Shown: positions 28,510 through 36,407 of the stretch, in pieces
Position numbering within the stretch: position 1 is the stretch's first letter
How the letters are laid out: the number at the start of each line of letters is the position of its first letter
NCBI GenBank assembly: GCA_028693555.1
Contig: JAQUVD010000013.1
Span: forward strand, 18,630 to 82,629
DNA from: Hespellia sp.
Lineage (GTDB): Bacteria > Bacillota > Clostridia > Lachnospirales > Lachnospiraceae
Direction of reading: 5' to 3'
DNA length: 64,000 nucleotides
The notes under the pieces: generated by a model
Database searches by the model: none
What the model saw: the letters and a program-made list of their open reading frames with translations, nothing else
What the model was told of the DNA's origin: nothing
Translations under genes and position numbers: made by a program

Positions 28510-28950
28510 ATGAACTATGAAATTGTAAGTCTTAATGAAAAAATGATTGTTGGTGTCAGTACTACAACAAGCAACGAGGACCCTAAAATGGGTGAGAAAA
28601 TCGGTAAGCTTTGGATGGATTTATATCAAGGCGGAGTTCATGCGAAAATTAAAAACAAAATGAACGAGTATGCAATCGGACTGTATTCAGATTACACCGA
28701 AAAGGATTATATTGTAACTGTAGGAAACGAAGTGTCAAAAGCCGAAAATAGTGCGTTAACAACAAAAATCATTCCAGCCGGAAAGTATGCAAAATTCTCG
28801 GTACATGGGCATATGCAAAAAGCGGTTGCAGAGGCTTGGGATGAAATTTGGCAAATGGATTTAGACAGAAGTTTTACAGGAGACTTTGAAGAATATCTGA
28901 ATTCTGACGTTGAAAACTGCGATATTGATATTTATATGGCTTTAAAATAA
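28510..28950 (+). CDS. GyrI-like effector-binding domain protein
   Basis: The 146-residue protein is a stand-alone AraC effector-binding/GyrI-like domain. It contains the typical IGKLWMDLYQGG segment, YAIGLYSDY, and IIPAGKYAKFSVHGHMQKAV before WDEIWQM. This fold binds or hydrolyses small amphipathic or drug-like molecules in other bacteria. It has no DNA-binding domain. ATGGAGGTAGG lies upstream. It is one of three GyrI-like proteins within 3.2 kb and probably belongs to a transcription unit reaching to the AraC gene. Confidence 0.85.
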   Translation: MNYEIVSLNEKMIVGVSTTTSNEDPKMGEKIGKLWMDLYQGGVHAKIKNKMNEYAIGLYSDYTEKDYIVTVGNEVSKAENSALTTKIIPAGKYAKFSVHGHMQKAVAEAWDEIWQMDLDRSFTGDFEEYLNSDVENCDIDIYMALK

Positions 28951-28972
28951 CAAACTTAGAGGAGGTTTATCT

Positions 28973-29293
28973 ATGGCAACATCAGTAGAGTACATTGAAT
29001 TTGTTTGTGAACAAATAAGAGGGGTTGGTGATATTCGCTATAAAAAGATGTTTGGAGACTATATGGTTTATGTAAACGACAAACCGATTCTACTGGTGTG
29101 CGATAACACCGTTTATGTAAAACAGCTTGAGTGTATTGCAGAGTACATGAAGGATGCCGAAACGGGTACCCCTTATAAAGGTGCAAAGGTTCATTACATT
29201 TTGGATATCGAAAATACCAATTGCAGCAAAGAAGTTATTCTTGCATTAGAAAAAGTCACTCAGGTGCCAAGACCACGGAAGAAGAAAAGTTAA
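28973..29293 (+). CDS. TfoX N-terminal domain protein
   Basis: The 106-residue protein matches the TfoX/Sxy N-terminal domain, with YIEFVCEQIRGVGDIRYKKM, then FGDYMVYVNDKPILLVCDNT, and a Lys-rich tail. The C-terminal TfoX domain of the full competence regulator is absent. Stand-alone TfoX-N proteins are common in Firmicutes and their role is unknown. It has an AGAGGAGG ribosome site and lies 22 bases after the GyrI-like gene. Confidence 0.85.
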   Translation: MATSVEYIEFVCEQIRGVGDIRYKKMFGDYMVYVNDKPILLVCDNTVYVKQLECIAEYMKDAETGTPYKGAKVHYILDIENTNCSKEVILALEKVTQVPRPRKKKS

Positions 29294-29303
29294 GAGGAAT
29301 CCT

Positions 29304-30050
29304 ATGAATCAACAATTTAAAAACATAACGATTGATAATATCGATACGGAACATCTCTGCTGCGCCATTGCTGATAAAAAGCATCAATGTGGTGTTCAGA
29401 CGAAAAAAGCATGGCTGAAAGATAGACTTTCTGAGGGACATGTATTTCGTAAACTTGATGAAAAAGGCAAGGTATTTATAGAATATGCGCCACTGGAAAC
29501 AGCGTGGGTTCCTGTGGTTGGGGATGATTACATCTATATCTATTGTCTTTGGGTATCCGGTTCATTTAAAGGAAAGGGTTACGGGAAAGCCCTGCTCGAA
29601 TACTGCATTGATGATGCAAGGAAACAAGGGAAATCAGGTATTTGTGTTCTTAGTTCTAAAAAGAAAAAACCATTTTTATCTGAAAAGAAATTTATGATGA
29701 AATATGGTTTTCAGGTCGTTGACAGTATAGATGAATATGAACTGCTGGCGTTATCGTTCGATGGCTTAGAGCCTTCTTTTGCTGAAAATGTAAAGGAACA
29801 GGGAATTGAAAGTGATAAGCTGACAATCTATTATGGAATGCAATGCCCCTATATTCCAAATTGTATTGAACAGGTTAAAGTCTATTGTGAAAACAATAAG
29901 ATACCTCTCGATTTCATACCGATTGACAGTGTGGAAAAAGCAAAGAGTGTCCCTTGTGTTTTTAATAACTGGGCAGTATTTTATAATGGAAATTTCCAAA
30001 CAGTTCATTTGCTTAATGAGGGTTACTTGAAAAAGCTTTTACAAATATAA
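29304..30050 (+). CDS. GNAT acetyltransferase with C-terminal YoaP-like domain
   Basis: The 248-residue protein has an N-terminal GNAT fold with the acetyl-CoA loop GSFKGKGYGKALLEYCIDDA near residues 90-110 and YGFQVVDSIDEYELLAL near its end. A YoaP-like segment follows (KLTIYYGMQCPYIPNCIEQV and VFNNWAVFYNGNFQTVHLLN). The CPYIPNC cysteines resemble a thioredoxin-like CxxxxC arrangement. Substrate is unknown. It lies eleven bases after the TfoX-N gene, so it is likely in the same operon. Confidence 0.82.
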   Translation: MNQQFKNITIDNIDTEHLCCAIADKKHQCGVQTKKAWLKDRLSEGHVFRKLDEKGKVFIEYAPLETAWVPVVGDDYIYIYCLWVSGSFKGKGYGKALLEYCIDDARKQGKSGICVLSSKKKKPFLSEKKFMMKYGFQVVDSIDEYELLALSFDGLEPSFAENVKEQGIESDKLTIYYGMQCPYIPNCIEQVKVYCENNKIPLDFIPIDSVEKAKSVPCVFNNWAVFYNGNFQTVHLLNEGYLKKLLQI

Positions 30051-30086
30051 ATTAGATTAATATGAAAAAAGTTGGAGGTGCAACCT

Positions 30087-30728
30087 ATGGCATTTGATTA
30101 TAAAAAAGAATATAAGGAATTTTATATGCCACCTAAAACGCCCGTTATTATAGAAATTCCTAAAATGAATTATATAGCAGTTCGGGGACAATGCAATCCA
30201 AACGAAGAAGATGGGGACTATAAGGCAGCAATCGGCGTGCTATACGGGATTGCATTTACTCTAAAGATGAGTTATAAAGGCAACCATCAAATAGAAGGCT
30301 TTTTCGAGTATGTAGTTCCACCTTTAGAGGGATTCTGGTGGCAGGACGGTGTAAAAGGGATTGATTATTCACAGAAAGACTCATTTAAGTGGATTTCTAT
30401 GATTCGCTTGCCGGATTTTATAACAAAAGATGATTTTGATTGGGCAATTGCCGAGGCAACAAAAAAGAAAAAATCAGACTTTTCCAAGGTAGCGTTTTTG
30501 TCTTATACAGAGGGACTTTGCGTTCAATGTATGCATATTGGACCATACGACAACGAACCTGCCACTGTCACACGAATGAAAGAGTATGCGAAAAGCCAAG
30601 GCTATACCATAGATATTACCAAGGAACGATATCACCACGAGATATATCTTAGTGACGCACGAAAATGCGACCCTTTAAAATTAAAGACAGTCATACGTCA
30701 TCCGATTAAGAAGCAAGACAAAATATAA
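30087..30728 (+). CDS. GyrI-like domain protein (COG4832-like)
   Basis: The 213-residue protein begins MAFDYKKEYKEFYMPP and contains IIEIPKMNYIAVRGQCNPNE, then GFWWQDG, KWISMIRLPDFITKDDFDWA and LCVQCMHIGPYDNEPATV, all typical of the larger GyrI-like family. GGAGGTG eight bases upstream of 30087 fixes the ATG start. Such proteins bind or hydrolyse small molecules; the ligand is unknown. It is the second GyrI-like gene in this cluster. Confidence 0.85.
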   Translation: MAFDYKKEYKEFYMPPKTPVIIEIPKMNYIAVRGQCNPNEEDGDYKAAIGVLYGIAFTLKMSYKGNHQIEGFFEYVVPPLEGFWWQDGVKGIDYSQKDSFKWISMIRLPDFITKDDFDWAIAEATKKKKSDFSKVAFLSYTEGLCVQCMHIGPYDNEPATVTRMKEYAKSQGYTIDITKERYHHEIYLSDARKCDPLKLKTVIRHPIKKQDKI

Positions 30729-30793
30729 CACAAAAAGTCGGGAACATCCGCCAACAAAGTAATAGGATAGAAACACAGACAGGGGGGATAAGT

Positions 30794-31660
30794 ATGGAAT
30801 GGATTGAAGGTATCAAAGATGCCATCAGCTATATCGAGGAAAATATTACAGAGGATCTCACGATAGAAGATGTTGCAAAGAAGGCTTTTGTGTCACCTTT
30901 TTATTTTCAAAAAGGATTTGCAATGCTTTGTGGTTTCACGGTTGCAGAATACACAAGACAGCGTAGGCTCACACTTGCCGGCAGTGAGCTTGTTTCAACT
31001 GAAAATAAAATTGTTGATATTGCAATCAAATATGGCTACGATTCTCCGGATAGTTTTACAAAGGCATTTACCCGATTTCATGGAGTTACACCTACTGCTG
31101 TTAGAAAAGATGGGGCGATGATAAAATCGTTTGCTCCGTTAAAAATTAAATTTGCTTTGGAAGGTGGTTATATTATGGATTATAAGATTGTTGAAAAAGA
31201 AGAATTTGCGGTGATTGGAGTATCAAAGGTGTTTCAATATGAGAATGCATATCAAGATATTCCTAAGTTTTGGGATGAGTTTTACGGGTCCGGAAAAGGA
31301 GAGCTTATATGCACAATGTATGGGGTGAATATCGATGAGAGTATGAGCGGTAATACGTTTGAATATCTCATTGCAGATAATTATGACCCCAAAAAGGAAA
31401 TACCGGAGGGATTTGTAACAAAGGTAATTCCAAAACACACATGGGCGGTTTTCGCATGCAAAGGATCTATGCCAGATTCGATGCAGGATGTGAATAAAAA
31501 GATCTTCTCAGAATGGCTGCCAAACTGTAAGGATTATGAAATTGCAGCGGGGTATAATATTGAGATGTACAACAACCCGGACGATTATGAAAAAGGAACC
31601 CGGGACGAAAATTATTATAGTGAGATTTGGATTCCGGTTAATTTTCTAAATCACCGGTAG
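30794..31660 (+). CDS. AraC-family regulator with C-terminal GyrI-like effector domain
   Basis: The 288-residue regulator has an N-terminal AraC HTH pair (LTIEDVAKKAFVSPFYFQKG and IVDIAIKYGYDSPDSFTKAF, then HGVTPTAVRK). A GyrI-like effector-binding domain covers about residues 120-285 (MDYKIVEKEEFAVIGVSKVF and VIPKHTWAVFACKGSM). This is the Rob/BmrR-like arrangement with the HTH first, sensing small molecules and activating nearby genes. AGGGGGG lies before the ATG. Its last 23 bases overlap the converging Rieske oxidoreductase gene. Confidence 0.9.
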   Translation: MEWIEGIKDAISYIEENITEDLTIEDVAKKAFVSPFYFQKGFAMLCGFTVAEYTRQRRLTLAGSELVSTENKIVDIAIKYGYDSPDSFTKAFTRFHGVTPTAVRKDGAMIKSFAPLKIKFALEGGYIMDYKIVEKEEFAVIGVSKVFQYENAYQDIPKFWDEFYGSGKGELICTMYGVNIDESMSGNTFEYLIADNYDPKKEIPEGFVTKVIPKHTWAVFACKGSMPDSMQDVNKKIFSEWLPNCKDYEIAAGYNIEMYNNPDDYEKGTRDENYYSEIWIPVNFLNHR

Positions 31661-32936
31661 CGGGATTGTCAATTAGTTTGCCGTCTGCTGTAAACCGTGA
31701 ACCGTGGCAGGGGCAGTCCCATGTATGCTCATAAGGATTCCATTTTAAAGCGCAGCCAAGATGAGGGCAGCGCTTTGACGTTGGGGTGAGCAAATTGATA
31801 ACTGCTTCCAATGTGTTAGCTGCTAATTGTGGATGCAACATACTTCTTGAGGGAGAAAATATCTGCATATATGGATTTTCTTTGCTCTGAACCAGATCAG
31901 ACAAAATCATAGCCGCCGCCATAGAGGAAGTCATGCCCCACTTGTTAAAGCCCGTGGCTACGTATAAGCCGTCTGTTCCAGAGGAATATGCACCAATATA
32001 CGGCGCACCGTCAAGAGTCATACAGTCCTGTGTTGCCCAGTTATATTTTTCAGTCGCATTTGGATAATGCCTCTTTGCAAAATCCCGAAGTTCCTGCCAG
32101 CTGCCACCTTTTTTGCCCGTGCGGTGATCGCCGCCGCCAATCAGCAGTAGATTTTGATGATTTCGAAAGGACATTCCTTTTTGTGCTTCATCCACATACA
32201 TTCCGTTCAATTGTGGTGCATGTTCAAGAGCAATCACATAGGAACGGTGCTGATACATTTTTATAAAATAGCTGCCATGCTTATTAAGAAATGGGAAATG
32301 TGTTGCTACGATGATGCTCTTCGCCTGGATGGTTCCGTGTTCCGTAATCGCTTTGGTTCCAATCAATTCACATACGTTTGTATGTTCATAGATACGCAGG
32401 CCTTTTGAAATTTCCGATATAAATTTTAGTGGATGAAATTGAGCCTGATTTTGAAACTTTACGGCACCCGCCACCGGAAAAGGCAATGGGAGATTTTCGG
32501 AAAATCCAGCCTGAAAACCAAGCTTTTGAAGTGCTGTAATTTCTTTTTCTATTTTAGTACGATTGTCAAGTGAGTATACATATGCATCCTTTTGTTCGAA
32601 ATTGCAGTCAATTCTTCTGCACAGCCCACGATATTTTTCCAGGGCAGCGTTATTGGCATCTAAATATTGTTTGGCTTTTTCCACACCAAATTCACTGATT
32701 AATTTGTCATAAATAAGTCCATGCTGTGCTGTGATTTTAGCGGTGGTATTTTTCGTAATGCCGCTGCCAATTGTTTCTGCCTCTACAAGCGCATAGTCGA
32801 TTCCTGCCTGATGCAGCATATAGGCACACAAAACCCCACAGATACCACCACCAATAATTAAAATGTCTGTCTTGATATCTTCGTTTAAACTTCCAAAAGT
32901 CAAATGATCTGCTGTCTCTTCCCAAAGTGAGTTCAT
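31638..32936 (-). CDS. FAD-dependent oxidoreductase with C-terminal Rieske [2Fe-2S] domain
   Basis: The product is 432 residues from the ATG at 32936, chosen for GGGGAGG a few bases upstream. The N-terminal DAO-type FAD-binding fold has ILIIGGGICGVLCAYMLHQA. LYVATGFNKWGMTSSMAAAM marks the second flavin region. The last 50 residues hold a Rieske cluster motif, CPH...GC in RCPHLGCALKW and CPCHGSRF 15-17 residues later, giving the two Cys and two His ligands. Proteins of this type (DadA-like with Rieske) are of uncertain substrate. It converges on, and slightly overlaps, the AraC gene. Confidence 0.88.
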   Translation of the reverse strand: MNSLWEETADHLTFGSLNEDIKTDILIIGGGICGVLCAYMLHQAGIDYALVEAETIGSGITKNTTAKITAQHGLIYDKLISEFGVEKAKQYLDANNAALEKYRGLCRRIDCNFEQKDAYVYSLDNRTKIEKEITALQKLGFQAGFSENLPLPFPVAGAVKFQNQAQFHPLKFISEISKGLRIYEHTNVCELIGTKAITEHGTIQAKSIIVATHFPFLNKHGSYFIKMYQHRSYVIALEHAPQLNGMYVDEAQKGMSFRNHQNLLLIGGGDHRTGKKGGSWQELRDFAKRHYPNATEKYNWATQDCMTLDGAPYIGAYSSGTDGLYVATGFNKWGMTSSMAAAMILSDLVQSKENPYMQIFSPSRSMLHPQLAANTLEAVINLLTPTSKRCPHLGCALKWNPYEHTWDCPCHGSRFTADGKLIDNPATGDLEN

Positions 32937-33039
32937 TAACAATCCTCCCCAAAACCTATTTCTACTAGTTTCCCTCAAAAGAAAGATATTAATCCATGTT
33001 CTGTGGATAAATCTGCGGAAACTCAATGAATTGCTGATA

Positions 33040-33068
33040 TTGTTTTCTACATGGGAATGCTATATAAT
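33040..33068 (+). promoter_or_regulatory. Candidate promoter of the EFR1 gene
   Basis: A perfect -10 TATAAT (33063-33068) has a weak -35 TTGTTT (33040-33045) at 17-bp spacing, between two divergent genes. Confidence 0.5.
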
Positions 33069-33103
33069 GGCGTTGTGCACGAGAGAAAAGGAGGATTCAC
33101 ATC

Positions 33104-33880
33104 ATGAAATTATATGAAATGGTATTTAGTCCAACAGGGGGAACGAAAAAGGTATGTGATATTTTCTCTAATGAATTTCAGGGAGAAAAGAGAACCTTTG
33201 ATTTGATGAAGATGGATTTATCAGATTGTAAGGATGAAATTATGTCCGATGATATTTGTCTGATCGCGGTGCCTTCCTTTGGCGGGAGAGTGCCGGTTCC
33301 AGCCGCGGAAAGTCTAAAAAAAGTGAAAGGCAATCATGCCAAAGCGGTTCTGATTACAGTATTTGGTAATCGTGCCTACGATGATACGCTTTTAGAATTA
33401 AAGGATATTGCAGAGGCGTCAGGCTTTGTATGTATCGCGGCAATTGCGGCAATCGCAGAGCATTCTATTATGCATCAGTTTGGTACTGGAAGACCAGATA
33501 AACAGGATCAAGAAGAGCTGAAGAAATACGCTGCTCAAATCTTTCAGATGTTGTCGGAAGGTCACACTTTTGGAGCATTCGTGGTGCCGGGAAAACGACC
33601 ATATCGGGAATATAAGGGATTGCCACTTCATCCTAAGGCAGGAAAATTATGTAATGAATGTGGTGCATGTGTGAGTGTCTGTCCGGTGGGAGCAATCAGC
33701 AAAGAAAATCCCAAAGTAACGGACAATGAAACATGCATTACTTGTATGGGATGTGTTGCAGTTTGTTCAAAACATGCAAGAAAATTGAATCCAATTCTTT
33801 TGGCAGTTGCATCCAATAAGATGAAAAAGGTATGCAGTAATAGAAAAGAAAATGAAATTTATGATAAATGGGAAGGGTAA
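33104..33880 (+). CDS. EFR1-type flavodoxin-ferredoxin protein
   Basis: The 258-residue electron carrier has an N-terminal flavodoxin-like domain with the FMN loop SPTGGTKKV at residues about 9-17. A C-terminal pair of 4Fe-4S motifs follows: CNECGACVSVCPVGA and CITCMGCVAVCSKHARKL. This matches the EFR1 family of anaerobes. The redox partner is unknown. AAAGGAGG precedes the ATG. trmO starts five bases after its stop, so the two share a transcript. Confidence 0.9.
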   Translation: MKLYEMVFSPTGGTKKVCDIFSNEFQGEKRTFDLMKMDLSDCKDEIMSDDICLIAVPSFGGRVPVPAAESLKKVKGNHAKAVLITVFGNRAYDDTLLELKDIAEASGFVCIAAIAAIAEHSIMHQFGTGRPDKQDQEELKKYAAQIFQMLSEGHTFGAFVVPGKRPYREYKGLPLHPKAGKLCNECGACVSVCPVGAISKENPKVTDNETCITCMGCVAVCSKHARKLNPILLAVASNKMKKVCSNRKENEIYDKWEG

Positions 33881-33884
33881 TGTT

Positions 33885-34577
33885 ATGCCAACCATGAAAA
33901 CCATTGCACGCGTAAGAAGCGATTTTAAGTCGAAATTTGGAATACCAAGACAGAGCAATCTGGTTCCGGAGCTTGTGGCTTATATTGTGTTTGAACCAGA
34001 GTATCAGAATCCTGATGCAATCAGAGGTCTGGAGGAGTATTCGCATCTCTGGCTGATATGGGAATTCTCCGAAAATGTCGGTGCAGACTGGTCGCCAACG
34101 GTAAGACCACCGAGGCTGGGAGGCAATACCAGAATGGGAGTATTCGCAACGAGATCGCCATTTCGGCCGAATCCGATAGGACTGTCATCGGTGAAATTAG
34201 AAGAGATCATTTCCACTCGGGAGAATGGAATGGTCTTAAAGATATCCGGGGCAGATCTGTTAAACGGTACGCCAATCTATGATATCAAGCCGTATATTCC
34301 TTACAGCGATACACATGCTGACGCAAAAGGCGGCTTCGCAGCAGATCATATGGATGACAAATTGAAGGTCGTGATTCCGGAAGAATATGAGAAGCTCATT
34401 GCGAAGGAGAAGCTTTCCGCGCTCCGGAAGGTTCTGGAACTAGACCCGAGACCCTCATATCATACCGATGAGCAGCGTGTGTATGGAATGAGTTTTGCGG
34501 AATATGAAGTCAGGTTCCGGGTAGAGCGTCAGGTATTGAATGTGACAGAGATTACAGAGCAAGGGAAAGAATTATAA
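33885..34577 (+). CDS. trmO: tRNA (N6-threonylcarbamoyladenosine(37)-N6)-methyltransferase TrmO
   Basis: The 230-residue TsaA/YaeB-family enzyme methylates t6A37 of certain tRNAs using S-adenosylmethionine. It shows RVRSDFKSKFGIPRQSNLVP, then VFEPEYQNPDAIRGLEEYSH, LWLIWEFSE, and the conserved RPPRLGGNTRMGVFATRSPF and RPNPIGLSSVKLE blocks. The later DIKPYIPYSD is also typical. The ATG at 33885 with GGAAGGG upstream gives the expected N terminus. It is followed by a bidirectional terminator. Confidence 0.93.
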   Translation: MPTMKTIARVRSDFKSKFGIPRQSNLVPELVAYIVFEPEYQNPDAIRGLEEYSHLWLIWEFSENVGADWSPTVRPPRLGGNTRMGVFATRSPFRPNPIGLSSVKLEEIISTRENGMVLKISGADLLNGTPIYDIKPYIPYSDTHADAKGGFAADHMDDKLKVVIPEEYEKLIAKEKLSALRKVLELDPRPSYHTDEQRVYGMSFAEYEVRFRVERQVLNVTEITEQGKEL

Positions 34578-34582
34578 GATTG

Positions 34583-34612
34583 AGAACAGAATTTAGCAAT
34601 TCTGTTCTTTTT
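34583..34612. terminator. Terminator between converging trmO and Gfo/Idh genes
   Basis: AGAACAGAATT (34583-34593) pairs with AATTCTGTTCT (34598-34608), followed by four T. The right arm forms the last codons of the minus-strand gene. Confidence 0.88.
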
Positions 34613-35579
34613 CAAATGGATATATGACACCCCATGTCTTCCGCAGCGCATCCATCCACTGCATTAGAAGCAGTGTCTCTGCGTGGGGCATTTCTACACA
34701 TTCCAGACATCCTGCCCCAAGAGCTTTCTTGCAGGCAATCAATTCGTATTCATAGCCATTGATTTGTTTCGGAATTGGCAAATCTTTTACGATATTGTCG
34801 GAGGAATCATAGACCGTAATCTTGGAAAAGTTGTTCAAATCATAGATTCGAATGGTTCCGTCTGTTCCATAGATTACACCCTCATTCTTAGGCGTTGAAA
34901 GCATGGAGGCCCGCAGTTGTGCTGTTTTACCATTGCGGTAATATAGTTTGATTTCATCGTTCGCATCAACTCCGGTATGGTATAACTGGGTATTGCTTTC
35001 GAACTTTATCACATCGTTCCCAAAGAACATGGATGCAAATGTCAACGGATATACTCCCGAGTCTAACAATGCACCGCCAGCTAATTCCGGAGAATGCATG
35101 CGCTTGATATGACTAAGCGGATATGAAAATTCAGCAGTTAGCGAAATGGTATCGCCGATTATACCACTGTCTAAAAGATCCAGAACTATCTGACGGGATG
35201 GCATGTAACGTGTCCAAATAGCCTCGGTTGCAAAAATGTGTTCCTTCTTTGCCAGTGAAAGCAGACTTTTGGCCTGAGCCGCATTTGCGGTAAAAGCTTT
35301 TTCGACAAGTATTGCTTTTTGATGCGTAATACAGAGCATTGCATTTTCATAATGCATCGCGTGAGGTGTCGCAATATATACTAAATCTACGTTTTCGTCA
35401 GCAACCAGTTCCTCGTAAGAACCATAAGCTTTTTCAAAGTTCCATTTCCTTGCAAATGCACGGGCTTTTTCCAGTGAGCGTGATGCAATCGCATACGCAT
35501 GGAATGTTTCATCTAATCCATTGATTGCGACCGCCATCTGCCCGGCAATGTTGCCGGATCCTATAATTGCAATATTCAT
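34593..35579 (-). CDS. Gfo/Idh/MocA-family oxidoreductase
   Basis: The product is 328 residues from the ATG at 35579 (MNIAIIGSGNIAGQMA), with CGGAGAT upstream on the minus strand. The N-terminal Rossmann NAD(P) motif is GSGNIAGQM. VDLVYIATPHAMHYENA and ILVEKAFTANAAQAKSL include the EKP-like catalytic segment as EKA, and the C-terminal alpha/beta dimerisation domain is complete. Substrate is unknown; relatives act on sugars, inositols or dihydrodiols. EKA in place of EKP is a mild variation. It is monocistronic and transcribed away from the glycan locus to the right. Confidence 0.88.
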   Translation of the reverse strand: MNIAIIGSGNIAGQMAVAINGLDETFHAYAIASRSLEKARAFARKWNFEKAYGSYEELVADENVDLVYIATPHAMHYENAMLCITHQKAILVEKAFTANAAQAKSLLSLAKKEHIFATEAIWTRYMPSRQIVLDLLDSGIIGDTISLTAEFSYPLSHIKRMHSPELAGGALLDSGVYPLTFASMFFGNDVIKFESNTQLYHTGVDANDEIKLYYRNGKTAQLRASMLSTPKNEGVIYGTDGTIRIYDLNNFSKITVYDSSDNIVKDLPIPKQINGYEYELIACKKALGAGCLECVEMPHAETLLLMQWMDALRKTWGVIYPFEKEQNC

Positions 35580-35777
35580 TTCGTATCTCCGTTTCCTGTT
35601 AGACTTGCCGATAAAAGAAAGCAGTATCGACCTTTTGTGAATAGTATACAGACAGGGAACACAATAAGCAATCAGCAATGCAAGGATATGCAGAATTTGT
35701 AAAAATGAACGGAAATTGTACTTGTTCGTCCCAGTGGTTTCTGATAGGCTGAAGGTAGACTTAGGGAGGGTGAACAA

Positions 35778-36407
35778 ATGGATCTTTTTAGCATGGATAG
35801 TGGTTTCTACCGATTTATGAACCGGGTAGGAAATCTATTGATTTTAAATGTACTATTTCTGCTCTGCTGTATTCCCGTCATTACAGCCGGAGCGTCAGCG
35901 ACCGCACTCTATACGGTGCTTATGCGTTTAGTGCGCCAAGAAGAGGGGTATGTGGGACGAGAGTTTTTTAAGGCATTTAAAGAAAACTTCAGACAGTCGA
36001 CGCTGCTGTGGCTAATTGTAGTTATTGTTGGAGTTATTTTATACTGTGACATTATTTTTTCTGATATTATGAATAATGCACTTGGTGCCGGGCTTAAGAT
36101 TGTTTTTCTGCTATTTGGCTTTCTTTATATGGCGACAGTCTCCTATGTATTTGCATTGCAGAGCCGGTTTGACAATACAATTTTGTACACCTTGAAAAAT
36201 GCATTTTGGATGGCGATGGGATATCTGCCATATACGATTTCATTGATGGTTGTCGAAGCAATTCCTTTTTTTCTTATCTACATCAGACCCAAATGGTTCT
36301 GGTATCTGCTCCCTGTGCTGAGTACAGTTGGTGTGGCAGCGCTTCTCTATATCTGTTCGATGATATTGAACTACATTTTTAAGAAATATATGGGAGATCA
36401 AGCATGA
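35778..36407 (+). CDS. YesL-like (DUF624) membrane protein
   Basis: The 209-residue protein has about five transmembrane helices and the family opening FMNRVGNLLILNVLFLLCCI with PVITAGASATALYTV. DUF624/YesL proteins accompany carbohydrate ABC and two-component loci in Firmicutes; their biochemical role is unknown. AGGGAGGG precedes the ATG. Its stop overlaps the GH2 start (ATGA), so it is the first gene of the GH2-GPH-CE4 operon. The 198-base gap to the divergent oxidoreductase gene shows no strong promoter that I can defend. Confidence 0.88.
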   Translation: MDLFSMDSGFYRFMNRVGNLLILNVLFLLCCIPVITAGASATALYTVLMRLVRQEEGYVGREFFKAFKENFRQSTLLWLIVVIVGVILYCDIIFSDIMNNALGAGLKIVFLLFGFLYMATVSYVFALQSRFDNTILYTLKNAFWMAMGYLPYTISLMVVEAIPFFLIYIRPKWFWYLLPVLSTVGVAALLYICSMILNYIFKKYMGDQA

